From NCBI GenBank assembly GCA_002224055.1, contig AZLU01000030.1, positions 62,001-126,000 of the forward strand: a stretch of DNA of 64,000 nucleotides, read 5' to 3'. Origin of the DNA: Pezizomycotina sp. ARF18 (Eukaryota > Ascomycota). Numbering within the stretch: position 1 is the stretch's first letter; every line of letters begins with the position of its first letter. The position numbers were made by a program, and so were the translations under genes. Of this stretch, positions 13,050 to 25,395 are shown in pieces. The notes beneath the pieces were generated by a model. It was not told where the DNA came from. It made no database searches and saw nothing but the letters and a program-made list of their open reading frames with translations.

Positions 13050-15098
13050 TCACTTCTTCTCATCCGCATTGACGTTAACAATACGGTGTGGCTCCTCTTC
13101 GTTGGCCCTGTTATCCGATACGTCCTTACCGAGGTAAGTACTCGCCTGCAGCGCGTTGAGCGCATCCTCTTGGGCATCCAAGTGCCTGAAGCACAGCCAG
13201 AACGCGATACCAGCGACAAATGCCAAAATCGCGGCGACACCGTAGTTCCAGATCAGCAGAGGATCGGCGACGAGGTCGACCATACCGTATCCAATGGCGG
13301 TGCTGAACGCGTTCATGAGCAGGAACATGGACATGACGATACTCCTCATGTTCTTCGGCGCCTTGCTGAAGGCGTATTCCAGACCGGTGATACTGGCGAA
13401 GATCTCGCTGATGCCGATGAGCAGGTAAGGTCCGACCTGCCACCACACGCTGATGTCGGCGATCTTCTCCCTGCAGTCCTTCGTCGAGGTCGGGTAGTAA
13501 CCGCACGGTGATGGGTGTAGATCTTCCACTGGAGGATAGCAGCCCAGAGCATTGCGAGGACGCCATGAAGAAACCGCTGGTGATCTTCTTGAGAGGGGTG
13601 AAAACGATGCCTTTCTTGCGGAGGGACGGGTAGATAAGGATGTCGAAGATGGGGATGAAGATGATCAAAGTAAGAGGGTTGATGTTGTTCAAGAACTCGT
13701 TGGGGAGACCGTGGGTGTTCATCAAAGCAGCTTGGGCAGTCAAGTTGTTGTCGATTTGACCATAAGCGAGCCCTATATAGCGTTGTTAGTTTGAGTTATA
13801 ACAATAATATCAACAGTCCAGAAAGATATGCCAGCTTACAGTAGATAGGGTAGAAGCAGAAGACCTTGCACGCCGACAGGGCACGCTTTAGCTCATCAAC
13901 CCAGGCGTCATCGAAGACCATCCAGTATGGCTTCTGCTCATCGGGGACCTGGCTGGGCTTGCTCCTCTCCCAGAAAGTCCCGTCGTTGATGTTCTTCACC
14001 AGAGTGACGGGGTTGATCGACCACCTTCCCTTCATCGCAAATCCAACAAACTTGAAGAATGTAGCCATAACGCTACCGGTCGGCGGCGTCCTCTTATACC
14101 TTGTCCTACCCCAACCATAATCGCGGGGCAGAACGAGAACATGAATGTCGGCAGCAAGAACGCCAGCCAGAATCCCACCCATTTTTCCGCGAAGACCATG
14201 GTAATCTGTCCGATCAGGGAACCGATGTTGATCATCATGTAAAAGTACATGTAAATTCGCGAGACGGTAAGGTTCGGATCCATGATGACCCTTTCGCCGC
14301 TATCAAGGTGATGACCTGCTTCTTCGTGACGGTGTACTGTTCGGCAATCAGAGGGGAGATGTTCGACTTGAAACCACCGGTACCCAGGCCCATAATCGTT
14401 ATAGCGGCGCAGAAAACGCCGAAGGCGGTTTTGGCGTGTACGATCACGGAGGGGGCGGCGGACACGACGAGGAGGATGTGGCCGACCATTGCGCAGGCAA
14501 TAGAGGCCATGATGGTTTTGTAACGACCCCTACAATTCTCTTTAGTATAAAAGTTTTTAGGTGATACCACTTGATTAAGGCTTACCAGTAGGTATCGGCG
14601 AGGTAAGCGCCCAAATTGGTGTCACGTATGCCCAGAATTTATTGTACTGGGAAATAGCGTAGGCAGTCTTCTGGCCTTGGCCCAGAGCGCCGGATTTACC
14701 CTTCTTGCCGGCACCCGTCGTAGAACCGGGAGGTAAATCCAGAGAACGAAGTTGGAGACTGTAAAATAATAAGTACTGTTAGCCCGAATACAATTAAAAT
14801 ATAATTTACTGTGCATTAAGTAGCTATAGATTACTTACATAGCGTGGTCGTTCCGTACCACGAGAAACGTTCGCACAGCTCGACGAAGGCGACCGTGTAA
14901 GCATTGAAAGGCACACTTCCCGCGACTCGGCGGAGGGTTTGGAGCTCTTCCTCGGTCGGTTCGTGGCTGACAATCGAGCTCGAAGGCGTACGGTCGGAAT
15001 CGTACCTCGGCGGATCATCTTCTCCTCCGACGGAGCGCTGGGGCGTGAGCCTCGGCGATGGCGGCGGCGCCATCGTCAACAGATACCGTCGTTGCCAT
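13050..15098 (-). CDS. PTR2-type proton-coupled oligopeptide transporter (POT family)
   Basis: Plasma-membrane di/tripeptide:H+ symporter of the POT/PTR2 family. From the N-terminus: a cytosolic Pro/Asp-rich tail, the family signature VELCERFSWYGTT near 14860, a lumenal or cytosolic segment KTAYAISQYNKFWAYVTPIW, TM segments with GLGTGGFKSNISPL and IYMYFYMMINIGSLIGQ (PTR2 signature 2), then PTGSVMATFFKF. The later half includes NPLTLIIFIPIFDILIYP and WWQVGPYLLIGISEIFASIT. The C-tail ends with charged residues at 13050. Three introns are visible, near 14760-14848, 14530-14585 and 13773-13839. Expected length is about 600 residues, matching the family. At least five single-base frame breaks occur, two of them within 60 bases near 13505 and 13555, both fixed by one G or C in a run. 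The start may be 15098 (MATTVSVDDG, one indel away) or 15079. Confidence 0.9.
13773..13839 (-). other. Intron 3 of the peptide transporter
   Basis: On the minus strand the donor GTAAGC and acceptor TATAG bound 67 bases. Joining them restores the reading FYPIYWLAYGQIDNN, which matches the family across the junction. Confidence 0.8.
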
Positions 15099-15182
15099 AA
15101 TTTTCTGAAGCTTATTTCAATCTGTTCCCCTTTTCTTTTTCTTCTTTTACCTTAGAGGTAACAACCTTCTAGAAGGTGTCAA

Positions 15183-15196
15183 TCTATATATAAGGA
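15183..15196 (-). promoter_or_regulatory. Putative TATA element upstream of the peptide transporter
   Basis: A CTATATATAAGG-type sequence lies about 90 bases upstream of the minus-strand start at 15098. The core is nearly palindromic, so the strand is assigned only from gene position. Confidence 0.3.
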
Positions 15197-15199
15197 GGG

Positions 15200-16764
15200 G
15201 AAAAAAACGGTCGTACTGACTTCGGTCGGACGTTGCAAGCTCAACGGGGCACCAAAAACGGACATTTTCGCGGAGGGTGCGTTCGTTATATATTAGAGCA
15301 GAATAATTCCCAGACACGTTCGAGGCTCACCTCAGACAAATTAAACATTGAGAAAAAAAAAGAAAGGAATAAAGAATAATAATACAGCAAAAAAGTAAAT
15401 AACAACGATCGGTTCAGGAGAGTCATCTGGTCGGTGAGATTGGATAGAAACGCTATATCGAAAGTCTGTACCACTGAAAAGGGGAGGTGTTCCAGAACTG
15501 CTCAACTCGAAAGTTCTTTTACCGCCCCTGTTTACGGTATAGTGCGTGAACATCCACCCCGTCCAATGGCGAATTCTGTATCACTGCCGAGAAATTCTCG
15601 AAGGGCTAACTGGTCGCCGAGGGACAATCAAATTATTGGGGAAAAGCAAAACCGAGCAGACCTTTGTGTTCCGCCCTTCCAAGAGAAATGACGGTGCATA
15701 GTGGGGAACTTCCTTGGTCAGCGAATCGGTGGCGGTTCCCAGGCAGCAAGAATTGCCCCAAAAGATGCCCTGCAAAGAAACGTTTGGTTCGTCGTGCTAC
15801 CGCTAGATTCGGAAGTTTGGATCGAGCAGAAAAAGAGGAGATGGAGTGAACGTTTGTTTTAACGTGCTCTAGTACTTAGGGGGTTGCATTGGAAGCTCTG
15901 GAGGCGGATCCACCGATTATCACAATACCAGGTGTTTTTTCAACTGAGCTGAGGCAGCGAACATGAGAGATTCTTCATATCACGATCGAGCAGAATAATT
16001 CTCAGTTACCTATTTATTCTAGACTCTACTTCCATCACGCTATCTAAGCTTCGTGATAATGTCCACCCGAATAACTTCTCTTATCTTCGCATTCTTCTGG
16101 GAGTACAAAAAGGGGCTGGTGAAAAATCCCGACATCTGAAGCAGAGATATCGAGATGGCCACAGAAAACCCCCGCAAATGCGCTTTCATCCCTTCAACCA
16201 CGATAAACCACGAGAAAAGTAAGAAAATTACCCTCAAGGTGAAGAATCTTATTTTTCTTATTAGGTTAAAGCTCATTTGCTCCTCCAGAGTCCTAGGATT
16301 AGGGTAGTAATCAGGTCGGAACATGGTTCTGCCAATAGTTTGGTGATATCCGAAAGTCTGGGCATCTCGACCCTTCGGCTAAGGGACCTGCTGGTTTCAG
16401 AAGCTTCTGCTATTGGACCTTCCGTTTTGTTGTTGCAATTTCCCAGAAACATCACTAGCGTGCATCTTCTATTGCGCCTCTTCCGCTAATCTTGGCGATA
16501 CAATAATAGTGAAAGCGGTCGATGAGCAGAAAATTGTCGGTCATGAATTTATAGTAAAACAAAAAAAGTTTTATGTTACTTTGTGAACTCTTCCATAAAT
16601 AATATTTATTTGCCTAAGATTCTTGCTCAAAATGACGCGCGGCGAAGGCGCTTAGTGTCTTACCTGCGGATGGGGACCACATCGTGATCACTAGTAATTC
16701 GTCGTAGGACAAAGACACGGCAGAGAATTCTGAGCTCATACGCGTAATTATCAATTTACACGCT
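15200..16764. other. Intergenic with weak open frames
   Basis: No recognised gene. A minus-strand frame at 16040-16324 (94 codons) contains one hydrophobic stretch (VIFLLFSWFIVVEG) that could be a membrane segment, but there is no other support. The remainder shows only overlapping short frames on both strands. Confidence 0.35.
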
Positions 16765-17085
16765 TTATTTGTCTTCGCTCCAGGCGTCGATAGTTCGAAA
16801 GATATCTGTATCCGGCAGATAATATAAGACGATATAAAAGCTATAAGCTCCGGTCGGCATGATCACTGGAACTAATCCTCCGCGCTTCTCAATGGCATTG
16901 CCGACTGCGGAATTCCCGCTGTTATCTGCTCTCAACGCCTTCTCTCGTCGTTCTTTTCTTGTTCTTTGCCTCAAACTACTTGTAGCGTGATGCCAATTCA
17001 AAATACCGTCTTCGCGGTTCGAAACCTGAAGGACTTCATCCTTTCTTCGCCAAAAGTCTTGTTTATTGCCTAATCCACGAATACC
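16765..17085 (-). CDS. Unrecognised C-terminal coding fragment
   Basis: A minus-strand frame stays open for about 107 codons upstream of the stop at 16765 without an obvious start. It begins near IRGLGNKQDFWRRKDEVLQV and ends YYLPDTDIFRTIDAWSEDK. The middle is Arg/Lys-rich and then hydrophobic. It looks like a 3' exon or a frame-broken gene body rather than chance, but no family was recognised. The upstream part toward 17.5 kb could not be followed. Confidence 0.35.
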   Translation of the reverse strand, partial: GIRGLGNKQDFWRRKDEVLQVSNREDGILNWHHATSSLRQRTRKERREKALRADNSGNSAVGNAIEKRGGLVPVIMPTGAYSFYIVLYYLPDTDIFRTIDAWSEDK

Positions 17086-18895
17086 AAGAAAAAGAACAAA
17101 GTGATCGTCAAGTTCTAGAAGGTCTCAGCATCCCTTACAGTGGCTTTCCACGGAGCAGAACACACCAAAACTTTAATTATTCCGCAAAATGAAAGAAACG
17201 AAATCCGACCGAGTAAGAAATCCAGCAGATTTTTGTCAAATCGAGAAGGTGTAGCGTTCCCTACGAACAGTTAACGTGTTAGCTCTGTAACCTTGCTCCG
17301 TTGCAAGGGGGATATGGATGAAGGTTGTTATGCATGCCTCCCGTCCCTACTCATCAACTCCTGCCCCGTTCTTTTTGTACTTATTCCGTACCAATTGCCC
17401 TTTCGTGAGAGCAGGAAGGTAGAAACGACGGTTTACCGCAAAGAAAAGCACGTGGCCAGTAAGAAATCGCATTGAGCCAATCAAATGAAGACGGTGTCAT
17501 ACTCGCAAAACACCGTTACCTTTCAACAATGCAAACGAAGCGGAATTAAAGCGGGAAAAATACATAGTAATGTAGGTACAAATAACCTTATTCGCCCTTT
17601 GGGCGGATTTTCATATAGTGGAGACTGAGGATGAAGGCCAGCCGTTGAAAGTGTGGAGGAACTTTGATGGATCGATCGTGATCCCTTTTTTTTTATTAAA
17701 AAGAAAAACCCGAAATTTCGAAAAAAGAGGTTTTTTGTGGATACCTCCCCACTGCACGTAAATATGAAGAGATTTATACAAGAAATAGTTAAAATTTCGA
17801 CGAATTTCCATAAAAAATACCGCTGCTGCTCTTTCGCATTTGATATTCGCAGTTAACTTTGATAGCTTCTTCGCATCACTCCCTAAAGTCTTGGACAACG
17901 GGGGGTAAAAGAGTCCTCATTTGATCTCTATGGCCGTGGCGGCACCACCAGCCCTAATTGCCCCACGGAATACTGTTCAAGCCATGCGCTTTCCCCATCA
18001 GCTGACGGCTAACAATCCCGTTCAATCGCACATGTAACTTGGAAAGCGCTCGAAAACAGTCCACGATAGTAACCATTTTTCACTTTCAGCCTTCGTCTTT
18101 TTCCAGCGCCATGGAATCCCTTGCTTTGTGAAAAGTGCTGATCGCAAGTTTCTGGACCTAGCTCGGTGAAAGTCCTTGCGAGTTCCGTTCCAAATAGACA
18201 AGACAGGCTTCTTCTTTTGCCTTCTATTGCCGTCTTAGAGCGACAAGGTTGGCGGTTCTTGGTCTTTTTTTGATCTTCTTGGGGGTAACGCCGGGGTAAC
18301 CCTCAGGCGCAAAAAGCGTGGCCTAAAGGTTGGTTTCACAAGTCGAATAGTATTATCTGACCACATTTAGATAACTTTACGGAGTATATTTTGCTACAAT
18401 CCGTTTGTTTACAGCTAACACAGTTTTCCTGCAAAGAATGCGATGGAAAGTTCTTGCTCTGCCGGAACTAAGTGTATCAAGAGAAATATATACAAGAATA
18501 ATCGTATACTCTAGATTAGTGAATATAACGGTATAGGCGCTGTTTGCTTGGCCAGCACTGCTAATATTTTCTTGCGTTTATATTCTCACTAAGGCCTTTC
18601 TCTAGCGAGCCGCAATTCTGTTTCGTGCTGTCCGCTCGCGGCTCTTATAATTAGTACTATAGCTAGGAATCTCATAATTATCTCAAGTTCTACCTGAGGA
18701 ATCTATATAACACTCTTTTCTTTACCACCAATATAATAATTTCGGTAAATAGTTTTGTCGTCTCGCGATACCAGGAATCTTCATACTTACCAGATCCTTG
18801 AGTTCTTACTCTGTCTCCTCAAATATAAGCGCATAGAAGAGGACAGACTATTTAAACCATTATTTATAACTTAATACTACGAACTGTTCCTACCG
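17086..18895. other. Gene-poor stretch, nothing recognised
   Basis: Only short frames on both strands, including a 95-codon minus-strand frame at 17611-17898 of low-complexity character. No RNA gene or repeat structure was recognised. Confidence 0.4.
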
Positions 18896-18994
18896 ATGAC
18901 CTCCGAGCGCGACTGGACCGCCTATCCATCTTCACCCTCAGTCCAGCGGGCTTTAGTAGAAAGGCTTACACGGTGGCTACACCGAAATTAGCCC
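18896..18994 (+). CDS. Short open frame, possible first exon
   Basis: A 32-codon frame starts MTSERDWTAYPSSPSVQRAL and ends RLTRWLHRN. Its composition is protein-like and it could be a first exon of the unrecognised gene downstream. It could equally be chance. Confidence 0.2.
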
Positions 18995-19519
18995 GTAGCA
19001 GATCCTTAATTCTAGACCCGAACAGGTGTTGACAAGCTGGAGCTAATGACGGTCATTCTCCACTCTAATTAAATGATACTTCCCCTATTCCCTCCCTCGC
19101 TGTAAAATTAGTGTTCATTAACAGTTCATAGAGAAGCTCATTAATACTTCCTAATTAGGAATCCTGTGAGATCAACTACTAGATTGGGGGCGGGAGCTAG
19201 TCTGATTGAAATTTACTTCCTGTTTCGGCTAAATTTAACTCCGAAGTCTAAACTCACTTCACCGAGGCAGCCTAATTTATCAAGCCGCGCGTTTAAAGCC
19301 TTCGGTCGGCGGTTAAACAGCGGTAAAGCAAAGATTTCGACGAAGGATCACGAAGGACCAACAGCCATAAGGTAGGAGAGAGTGAAGAAAGCTTAACTGC
19401 CGACCGGTGATAGCTACGGTTGGGGAAGATCTGCGACGTCATCGGTGTTGTTCCGAGGGGGCCTTTCGACATTTGCCGTATCGTATGATCTCGCTTAATG
19501 GAAAGTCTATCCTCGTGAT

Positions 19520-20323
19520 ATGAGCATTTATTTGAGCGTTCGATTTTACTTCCTGATTTGGTTACAGTATACGGAGAATTTTTTGGAGAAGGATTGCCTC
19601 TTAATCTCCTTATCAAGTCCCTCATTTAAAAAAATATTGGGTTCGTATATAAGGAGGCTCCCACCCGCGGAAAGAAAGTCTTTTGAACGTTCGCAATATT
19701 CTTTTGTCGTCCTTGGTGGGAATGCGAAATATTTGCGAAGCAAGAGGATTCCGAGTATCGTGAATAACGTATACGATACTCAGCTCCGGAAAGAGTACGT
19801 CACCGAAAAAGCCAGTTCGTGGGTATATTTTATCGACCGCAGAATCCGGTTTGTTCAGTTCGACCGATTCTCAAAAACTCAGTTCTCTAGCCTAAGGGAC
19901 TTTAACTCCATACCCAACACACCCAACCCCCGAATTTTCCCAAGAAACCGTTTTAAGTCTATCTCTCAACCATCGCGCGCACTTTCACGGTACTTTCAAC
20001 GATGCTATCTATAATAAACACCAGCAACTTCCCCTCGAGTTTTCGAACGGACCAGCGGGGAATCGCTCGGGGGTTTACAACCCCAGCGCCGCGCGCCACA
20101 GCATCGCGATAGCCACTGATTCGGGAAACATATCCGAGCGATCGTCGACCCCACCACATTAGTTCACCCGGCTAGGCGAAAAGTCATCGACGAGGCCTAC
20201 ATTAGCTACCAGTCTTCCGGCTTGCATGAACAGCACTCGTACCACCAGTTCGGCCAGGATTGGAACAGATTGTTAATGGAGCCGAACGCGAGCTTGGCTA
20301 CGATCGACATGGCGTACCGGTGA
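19520..20323 (+). CDS. Unrecognised gene, 3' part most credible
   Basis: A 164-codon frame at 19520-20014 is rich in Arg, Ser and Phe. It is followed in other frames by a convincing coding tail at about 20127-20323, reading KHIRAIVDPTTLVHPARRKV and then GLHEQHSYHQFGQDWNRLL, with the stop at 20321-20323. I link the two only because of strand and proximity. No domain was recognised. The opposite strand also carries long frames over 19.55-20.16 kb, so the strand of the first part is uncertain, while the tail is clearly plus. Confidence 0.35.
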
Positions 20324-20815
20324 CGACTGGGTGTATTTTTGCGTTGTTATTGTAATTTTATCGGGATTTTCTGCAAATGGAGGCGTTGGGTTATGATTGT
20401 GTTTTGGTGATTTTACTGTTTCTTCCGCATTATACGTAAATTTCAATCTAACGATGATAATGTCCAATTCATCGAATATGACATTTCATATCCTCTTGTT
20501 ACATATTTATCAATTAATTATGATTACTCTCTATTAAATTAACCCTAGCTATCAACGCTATTTAAGACTGCATCGGATGTATAAGGAAGGAATAGCAGTA
20601 TGCAAAAGGGATATTTTGAAAAAAAAAAAAGGAGGAAATGAAGAAGGAAACAAAACCAAGTTAACTCCAGAGATCATTCTATTGACAAAACAGATATTCT
20701 TAAAACCATTAATGCCGCAATGCGAAGAGACTACGCTTCCTGATTATGATATACATTATCATAAGCTCCAGTCAAGCAAAATTTAGCAGAAAATCTATAT
20801 AATCTCAATTCTCCT
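20324..20815. other. Intergenic, no gene seen
   Basis: AT-leaning sequence between two 3' ends. It contains a short A-rich tract near 20620 and no recognised element. Confidence 0.5.
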
Positions 20816-22554
20816 TCATATGCTCACAGGAACACGAACATCCGCCACATTCTTTTTCTCCGTTCTTTCCGATTCTGCCTTAATCCGCAATATCTCCTGC
20901 AGAAGCGCCGCGGTCTCCTAAGTGTCTCTAACTGACTCTCTAGTGACGCTTCCGTGGTGTTTTTGCCGAGGCTGCTGTCGGGTGCAGCCTCGCGGTGGCC
21001 GAAGACTTCGGTTAAGCTCGGTAAATTTACCGTCGGCCGCCTCCTTGAGTAAGTCTCGGTAGTGCAGGGGTTGAGCGTCATGCTGCCAGAGGTACTGCCG
21101 ATACGACGGCGCTTGGAAGGCGGAGGACAAGAAAGATAGAAGTTCTTTCTGCGGGAATTGGAAATGTATCTATCTGGCAGTCAGGATTGGTAACGGTGGC
21201 GTTGTTGTCATTGCGCTCCGGTTCGAAGATCGTAGTATCTTCTGCAGTGGGGCTACGCTCTTCCATGGCTGCATCTGTGACACTGACGTCCCGCTTCGGG
21301 GTTTCTTGGGGATAATCACAACTTTCTTTGGGCGGCGACCTGAAAATCAACATATAACGTTAGAAAATGAATAGCAGTCTACCTTCGCAACAAGGGCTTA
21401 TATTACTCTCTTCTTCATCCTCCTCCCTAAAATCTCAGAGACACTCTTCTCCGTTGAGCGGTACTCCGACATACTCTCCCCGCCCGTCTCCAGCATATCT
21501 TCCGTCTTCCGCTTATTCTTACCCCTCATCTTCCGACCGTCCGGCCGCGGAACGCAAGCCTTTCCGGGCCGTTCCTGTCTACACTCCAGGCAACCGTCAG
21601 GGTGGTCGCGGTCCCGGCACTTCATGTGCGCCTTGTGGCACGCGAGGCACGCGGCGCGCACGAACTTAATCTCCGGCTTGCGTGTCGTACCGGTTCCCTT
21701 TCCCCGGGGCCGACCGGGTTTGGCCTTTGGGGTACTGCTCGGGTGGTCATGGACTAGCATTCGGAGTGGGCGTTGGAGATGGGGAACGTGATGCGCTATC
21801 GCGGGTGGTAACGCCGAGGAATTTGGACGAGTGGCGGGCCGGTGCGGTGAAACGCGGGAGATTGGCGTGAACGTTATCGCTGGGTGTCCGGCGTTGGCTC
21901 GCGGGAGGGGGTTGGGAAGATACCTGCGGTAGCGGTTGAGGGGTTAGTCAGGACCTAATTACTCTACAAGCTGCTAGGTTATGGGATTTACTTACGTCGA
22001 CCATGATCGCATCTTTATTTGCGCTCGCTTGGGTTTCCGGCGTTGGCGATGGAGAAGCCATCTTGTTTTCCGGTAAGGGAGAAGCTGACTCTTCACCGCT
22101 ATCACCTCGTGAAAAGGAGAGTAGAGATGCCGCTGCGAGTGTAGTATCATCGGTATCGTTAGCTGTGCCGTTTCGGTTGTTTCATTCTCGGGCGCGGCCT
22201 TAATAACTATTTCCTCCTCTTGACCTATTGATGTCTCTTCGTCTTCTTCAGGTTTGATATCGTCGTCTTGATCTTTGTCCCTTTTCCCGACAACGATGAT
22301 GGCATCTTCCGCAGTTCCCACCGTCATTGTCTCCGCTGAGTGACAGAATACCTTCCAGGAGCGTCCTTGTCTTTACGCTTTACGGTAAAGTTGCACTGTA
22401 TGCTGACATCCTTTGACGTTCGTCTTTCTATGATCATTTCCGAAATAGATTGCTTCCGGGTGCAAATTTCTGTTAGACTTTGACAGACTGCAGGTATTTC
22501 AGAACTAAGAGAAAGGGTCTGAGGTGTTGTCGTCTGAACAGCAGCGTCCTGCAT
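20816..22554 (-). CDS. Zn2Cys6 (fungal-type) transcription factor, frame-broken
   Basis: Probable nuclear DNA-binding regulator. The zinc cluster lies near 21570-21670 on the minus strand with the spacing C-x2-C-x6-C-x8-C-x2-C-x8-C (CLACHKAHMKC, then CLECRQERPGKAC). It is preceded by a basic Pro/Gly segment KAKPGRPRGKGTGTTRKPEI and followed by basic GRKMRGKNKRK. N-terminal to it, from 22554 (MQDAAVQTTTPQTLSLS), are acidic and Ser/Thr-rich regions (DDDIKPEEDEE) and a Ser-Pro repeat (SRSPSPTPTPNAS). The C-terminal part carries YLWQHDAQPLHYRDLLKEAA and a coiled-coil-like tail ending near LRIKAESERTEK. The zinc cluster is unusually internal for this class, where it is usually N-terminal. An intron is possible near 21355. 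At least four frame changes occur. No target genes can be inferred. Confidence 0.7.
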
Positions 22555-24200
22555 CTGGAAGTGGCAATATATAGAGAAAAAATGTTGGGGTAGATATTAT
22601 GAACAAGACAAGGGTTTCTTTTGTTAGCGGGAAGTCTAATTAATCAAGGACAGATAGTGGAAATCAAGGAGACGATGAGAATATAAGGGAACACAAAAAC
22701 GGAAAGCAAAATCAAGGATATCGGCTATTCAAATTTATTGAGCAAACTTGGATCAAGTTTCTAGATGAGCTGAATATTAGGGCTTGATGAAATGGACGAA
22801 GATTTAGGTAGTCAGCTCATGCGGCAGTCAGACGATCTTATATATCGCAGCTTCGCGATGCAGTACGCTCTCCGGAGCAGATCGTGGAGCGAAATGCGTC
22901 TTCCCAGAAAGTGGACTGAAAGAAGCTAGACATCATGAGGAGAATATTCTTCAGACGAATAATACCCTTTCCCGAAAAATATTCCTCTTTGACACGAAAC
23001 GCTTGTCTTAAGATCTTCGAGAGCATCGGAATACCCTTTGGACAGAAAAGCGGCAGTGTTGCAACCATTTACTCTGCATGTGGCAGGTCGACGTGGCTTC
23101 TGAAGGCCAGCACGGTCCCTGCAACCTTTGGTGTCAAACACAGTGAAGCATCGCCGGCGGTATCTTCTGCGACTTCATGAAAGGAGAATAAGATACCTCA
23201 CTGGCATTCCTCAGGGGATGCTCTTTTTGCATCCGCAATATTACTGGCGAGACAATTTCTTCATGAGAAAGCGTATTTGTGATACCTAAGATTATGGTAC
23301 TTTCAGTGCGGGTATCGCGGTGAATAATGTTCACACACCCTGCATAGCCAAAGTCAATCTTGGATCCCAGACTTTCATTTTAGATCAGCAGCAGAGACGG
23401 ACAAAGCCCTTGTCAGAGTAGATGCTACCCGGCCTTTGCCAGAATTTGATACTCCAAACCAGATTATAGCAGGTCTAAAGGGGTAAATTAGACGAAGTTT
23501 TCAGGGTTTCACCCTCACTACATGTGTTAGCTTTCAGTGTTTCGATACAATAAGCACGTTCATATTGTAGGATGAGGATATGCACCTTGCCGAGCGCCAC
23601 TTCCGTGATCCTAGTAGCAAAGGGCAGGGATTATCTCCCCGGTCTCTTTCCTCTTTTTTTGATCCTTTTCTGGTGATGAAACTTGATAAAGAGTACACAA
23701 AAAAAATGCGTTTGGAGTGATGCGACAATAAAGCACAACGAAGGCTCTCTGTCCATAGGAGCGACTGCATACACAGATGCGAAGACTTCACGATCCGGTC
23801 AAATATATATGTGCTACTCTCTCTAGAATGAAGTTTAGACTGGAGAGCCAACGTCTTGTTTTTGTTCGGCAGCTAAATCGATCAGAATACAAAAGGCTAT
23901 GTAATCGCCGCTCCACTCAGTTGCAATCTCCTGACTTTCCCGCAAGTATAGTAAGGCAGACAGTTAGGGCCACAGGTACGACGCTCTCCTCGCCGCCGCT
24001 AGTATTGATTGTTTTTAATGGCAGCAGCAGCGTTGAATAAAGGGATTAGTACATGAGGTATCTTTTGGTCCAGTATCCTTCGATGAGATATCTTTCGATG
24101 AGGTATCATTCAACGGGTATCTTTCCGTGGACCACCTCTGGATGAGGCATCCTCCGAAGAAGCATCTATACTGCCTCAACCATTAGCCCCCTTAAGCTAC
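22555..24200. other. Mostly non-coding; minus-strand fragments of unknown nature
   Basis: Minus-strand frames at 22838-23068, 22926-23141 and 23134-23334 overlap in different frames and could be parts of one broken gene (for example FDTKGCRDRAGLQKP and NGCNTAAFLSKGYSDALEDL, vaguely ankyrin-like). The evidence is too weak to name a family. Confidence 0.3.
24052..24125. repeat. Imperfect minisatellite, period about 15
   Basis: Four to five units of roughly TATCTTTCGATGAGG occur in a row, each starting TATC and differing by a few bases. They lie between two gene-poor segments. Confidence 0.6.
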
Positions 24201-24498
24201 TTATTTCTTTGTTCTTGTTGATAGCGTCACCTTCCACCCTGGTACGTCCCTCGTGCCCTGAAGGAGCTTGATCATTTCGGCCAACTTCTGGTTTTCTTCC
24301 TCAGAACGGGCCTCGGCTTTTGATTCTCGTGCAGGCGTTCAATTAATACCATATGCTGAGCTAGTGAATTGTACTGGCGTGTCTTTGATCTGATAAGCCA
24401 TGAGTAAGGCTGAACCGATTTTCACTGCGGAGCTCTGGACCAAACTGTTGAATGAGTTCCCTTTCTTTGTACCAGCAATCTGCAAAATTCACCTCCAT
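24201..24498 (-). CDS. Small unrecognised protein with helical C-terminus
   Basis: Start at 24498 gives MEVNFADCWYKERELIQQFG, followed by PELRSENRFSLTHGLSD. After two single-base frame changes the C-terminal half reads SLAQHMVLIERLHE and then KAEARSEEENQKLAEMIKLL, a likely short coiled coil, ending TLSTRTKK at 24201. Total is about 97 residues. The charge pattern and helix periodicity across the breaks support a real short gene. No family was recognised. Confidence 0.4.
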
Positions 24499-25395
24499 TT
24501 TAGTAATCAGCTCTGATTAGGGTTTCTCTTAAGGATTATTCTCAAATATAAGAAACTAGATGCTACCGCCGTAATTACCTGAAATAAAGGATGACCAGTA
24601 TTTGGGGTATTCCTCCAAATTCGGCATGTCGTAAGTGCTTTACTGGAACCTCCAGTAATTGAATGATTTGATTTGAATATTATTTGTAGTTCCAGAGGAA
24701 CGGCGAATCGATCTTGGTCAGAGAAAATTCTGTTGTATTATTGTGTAGGAAAGATAAATTCCTAGTCCCGCTACTCCTCCAGGTGCAATTATGGCCGTAC
24801 CTAATTGCATTTATGTAAATATAACTATATTAAAGGGCCAAATTTGCCTTCTTTCATTATTGTAGAGGAATTGGATAGAACTATTGAGAATTGGGATCGA
24901 AGTTTCGTTAAATCTTGTTTCATATATCAAGTGATATCGATATATCATAGGCACACCAAGCAGTAAATACTGTTGCGATTAGAGAATAGCCCTTCCTCTC
25001 TTTGTTTCACTTGTGAATGAATCAAGAATATCCATATCAACTGTGTGCATCCTATTTGAACTCACAAAAAATCGATTATAACCAATGGAAAGAGTTTATG
25101 AGACTTCCGCGATCTTTTATTCCTTTTTTTTTTTTTTTTTTTTTTGACTCATCCAAGATTTCATTGCCTCAACTAAATTGAAGAATCAAGACAGAAAATA
25201 ATATAAGTGTATCTAGGGTGGTATCCTTCAGCCTGTGGCCATCGGCATCAGAGTGAAGAATAGCGCGAGTGATATGCCATTACCTAGTAACAAAAAGGAC
25301 AATCGTCACCACGCAAACGTCTTTTCGGAAGTATAAATTGCATTTAAGGTTATAATAGTACGCGCCAAGAACGTCCGTTAAAAATCTCAAATTTC
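24499..25395. other. Intergenic, no gene seen
   Basis: AT-leaning, with a T homopolymer near 25124-25145. No coding evidence on either strand. Confidence 0.5.

Noticed and set aside
13126-13743. 205-codon frame over the transporter's 3' half
   Set aside because: Only its first 60 or so codons are transporter sequence; the rest is an out-of-frame Arg-rich readthrough created by a base error.
22926-23141. Ankyrin repeats on the minus strand
   Set aside because: Only one vague unit without the TPLHxA core; not enough to name the family.
23134-23420. Possible protein kinase (KIDFGYAG and IIHRD on the minus strand)
   Set aside because: The order of the two motifs is reversed relative to real kinases and no flanking subdomains are visible. 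Chance resemblance.
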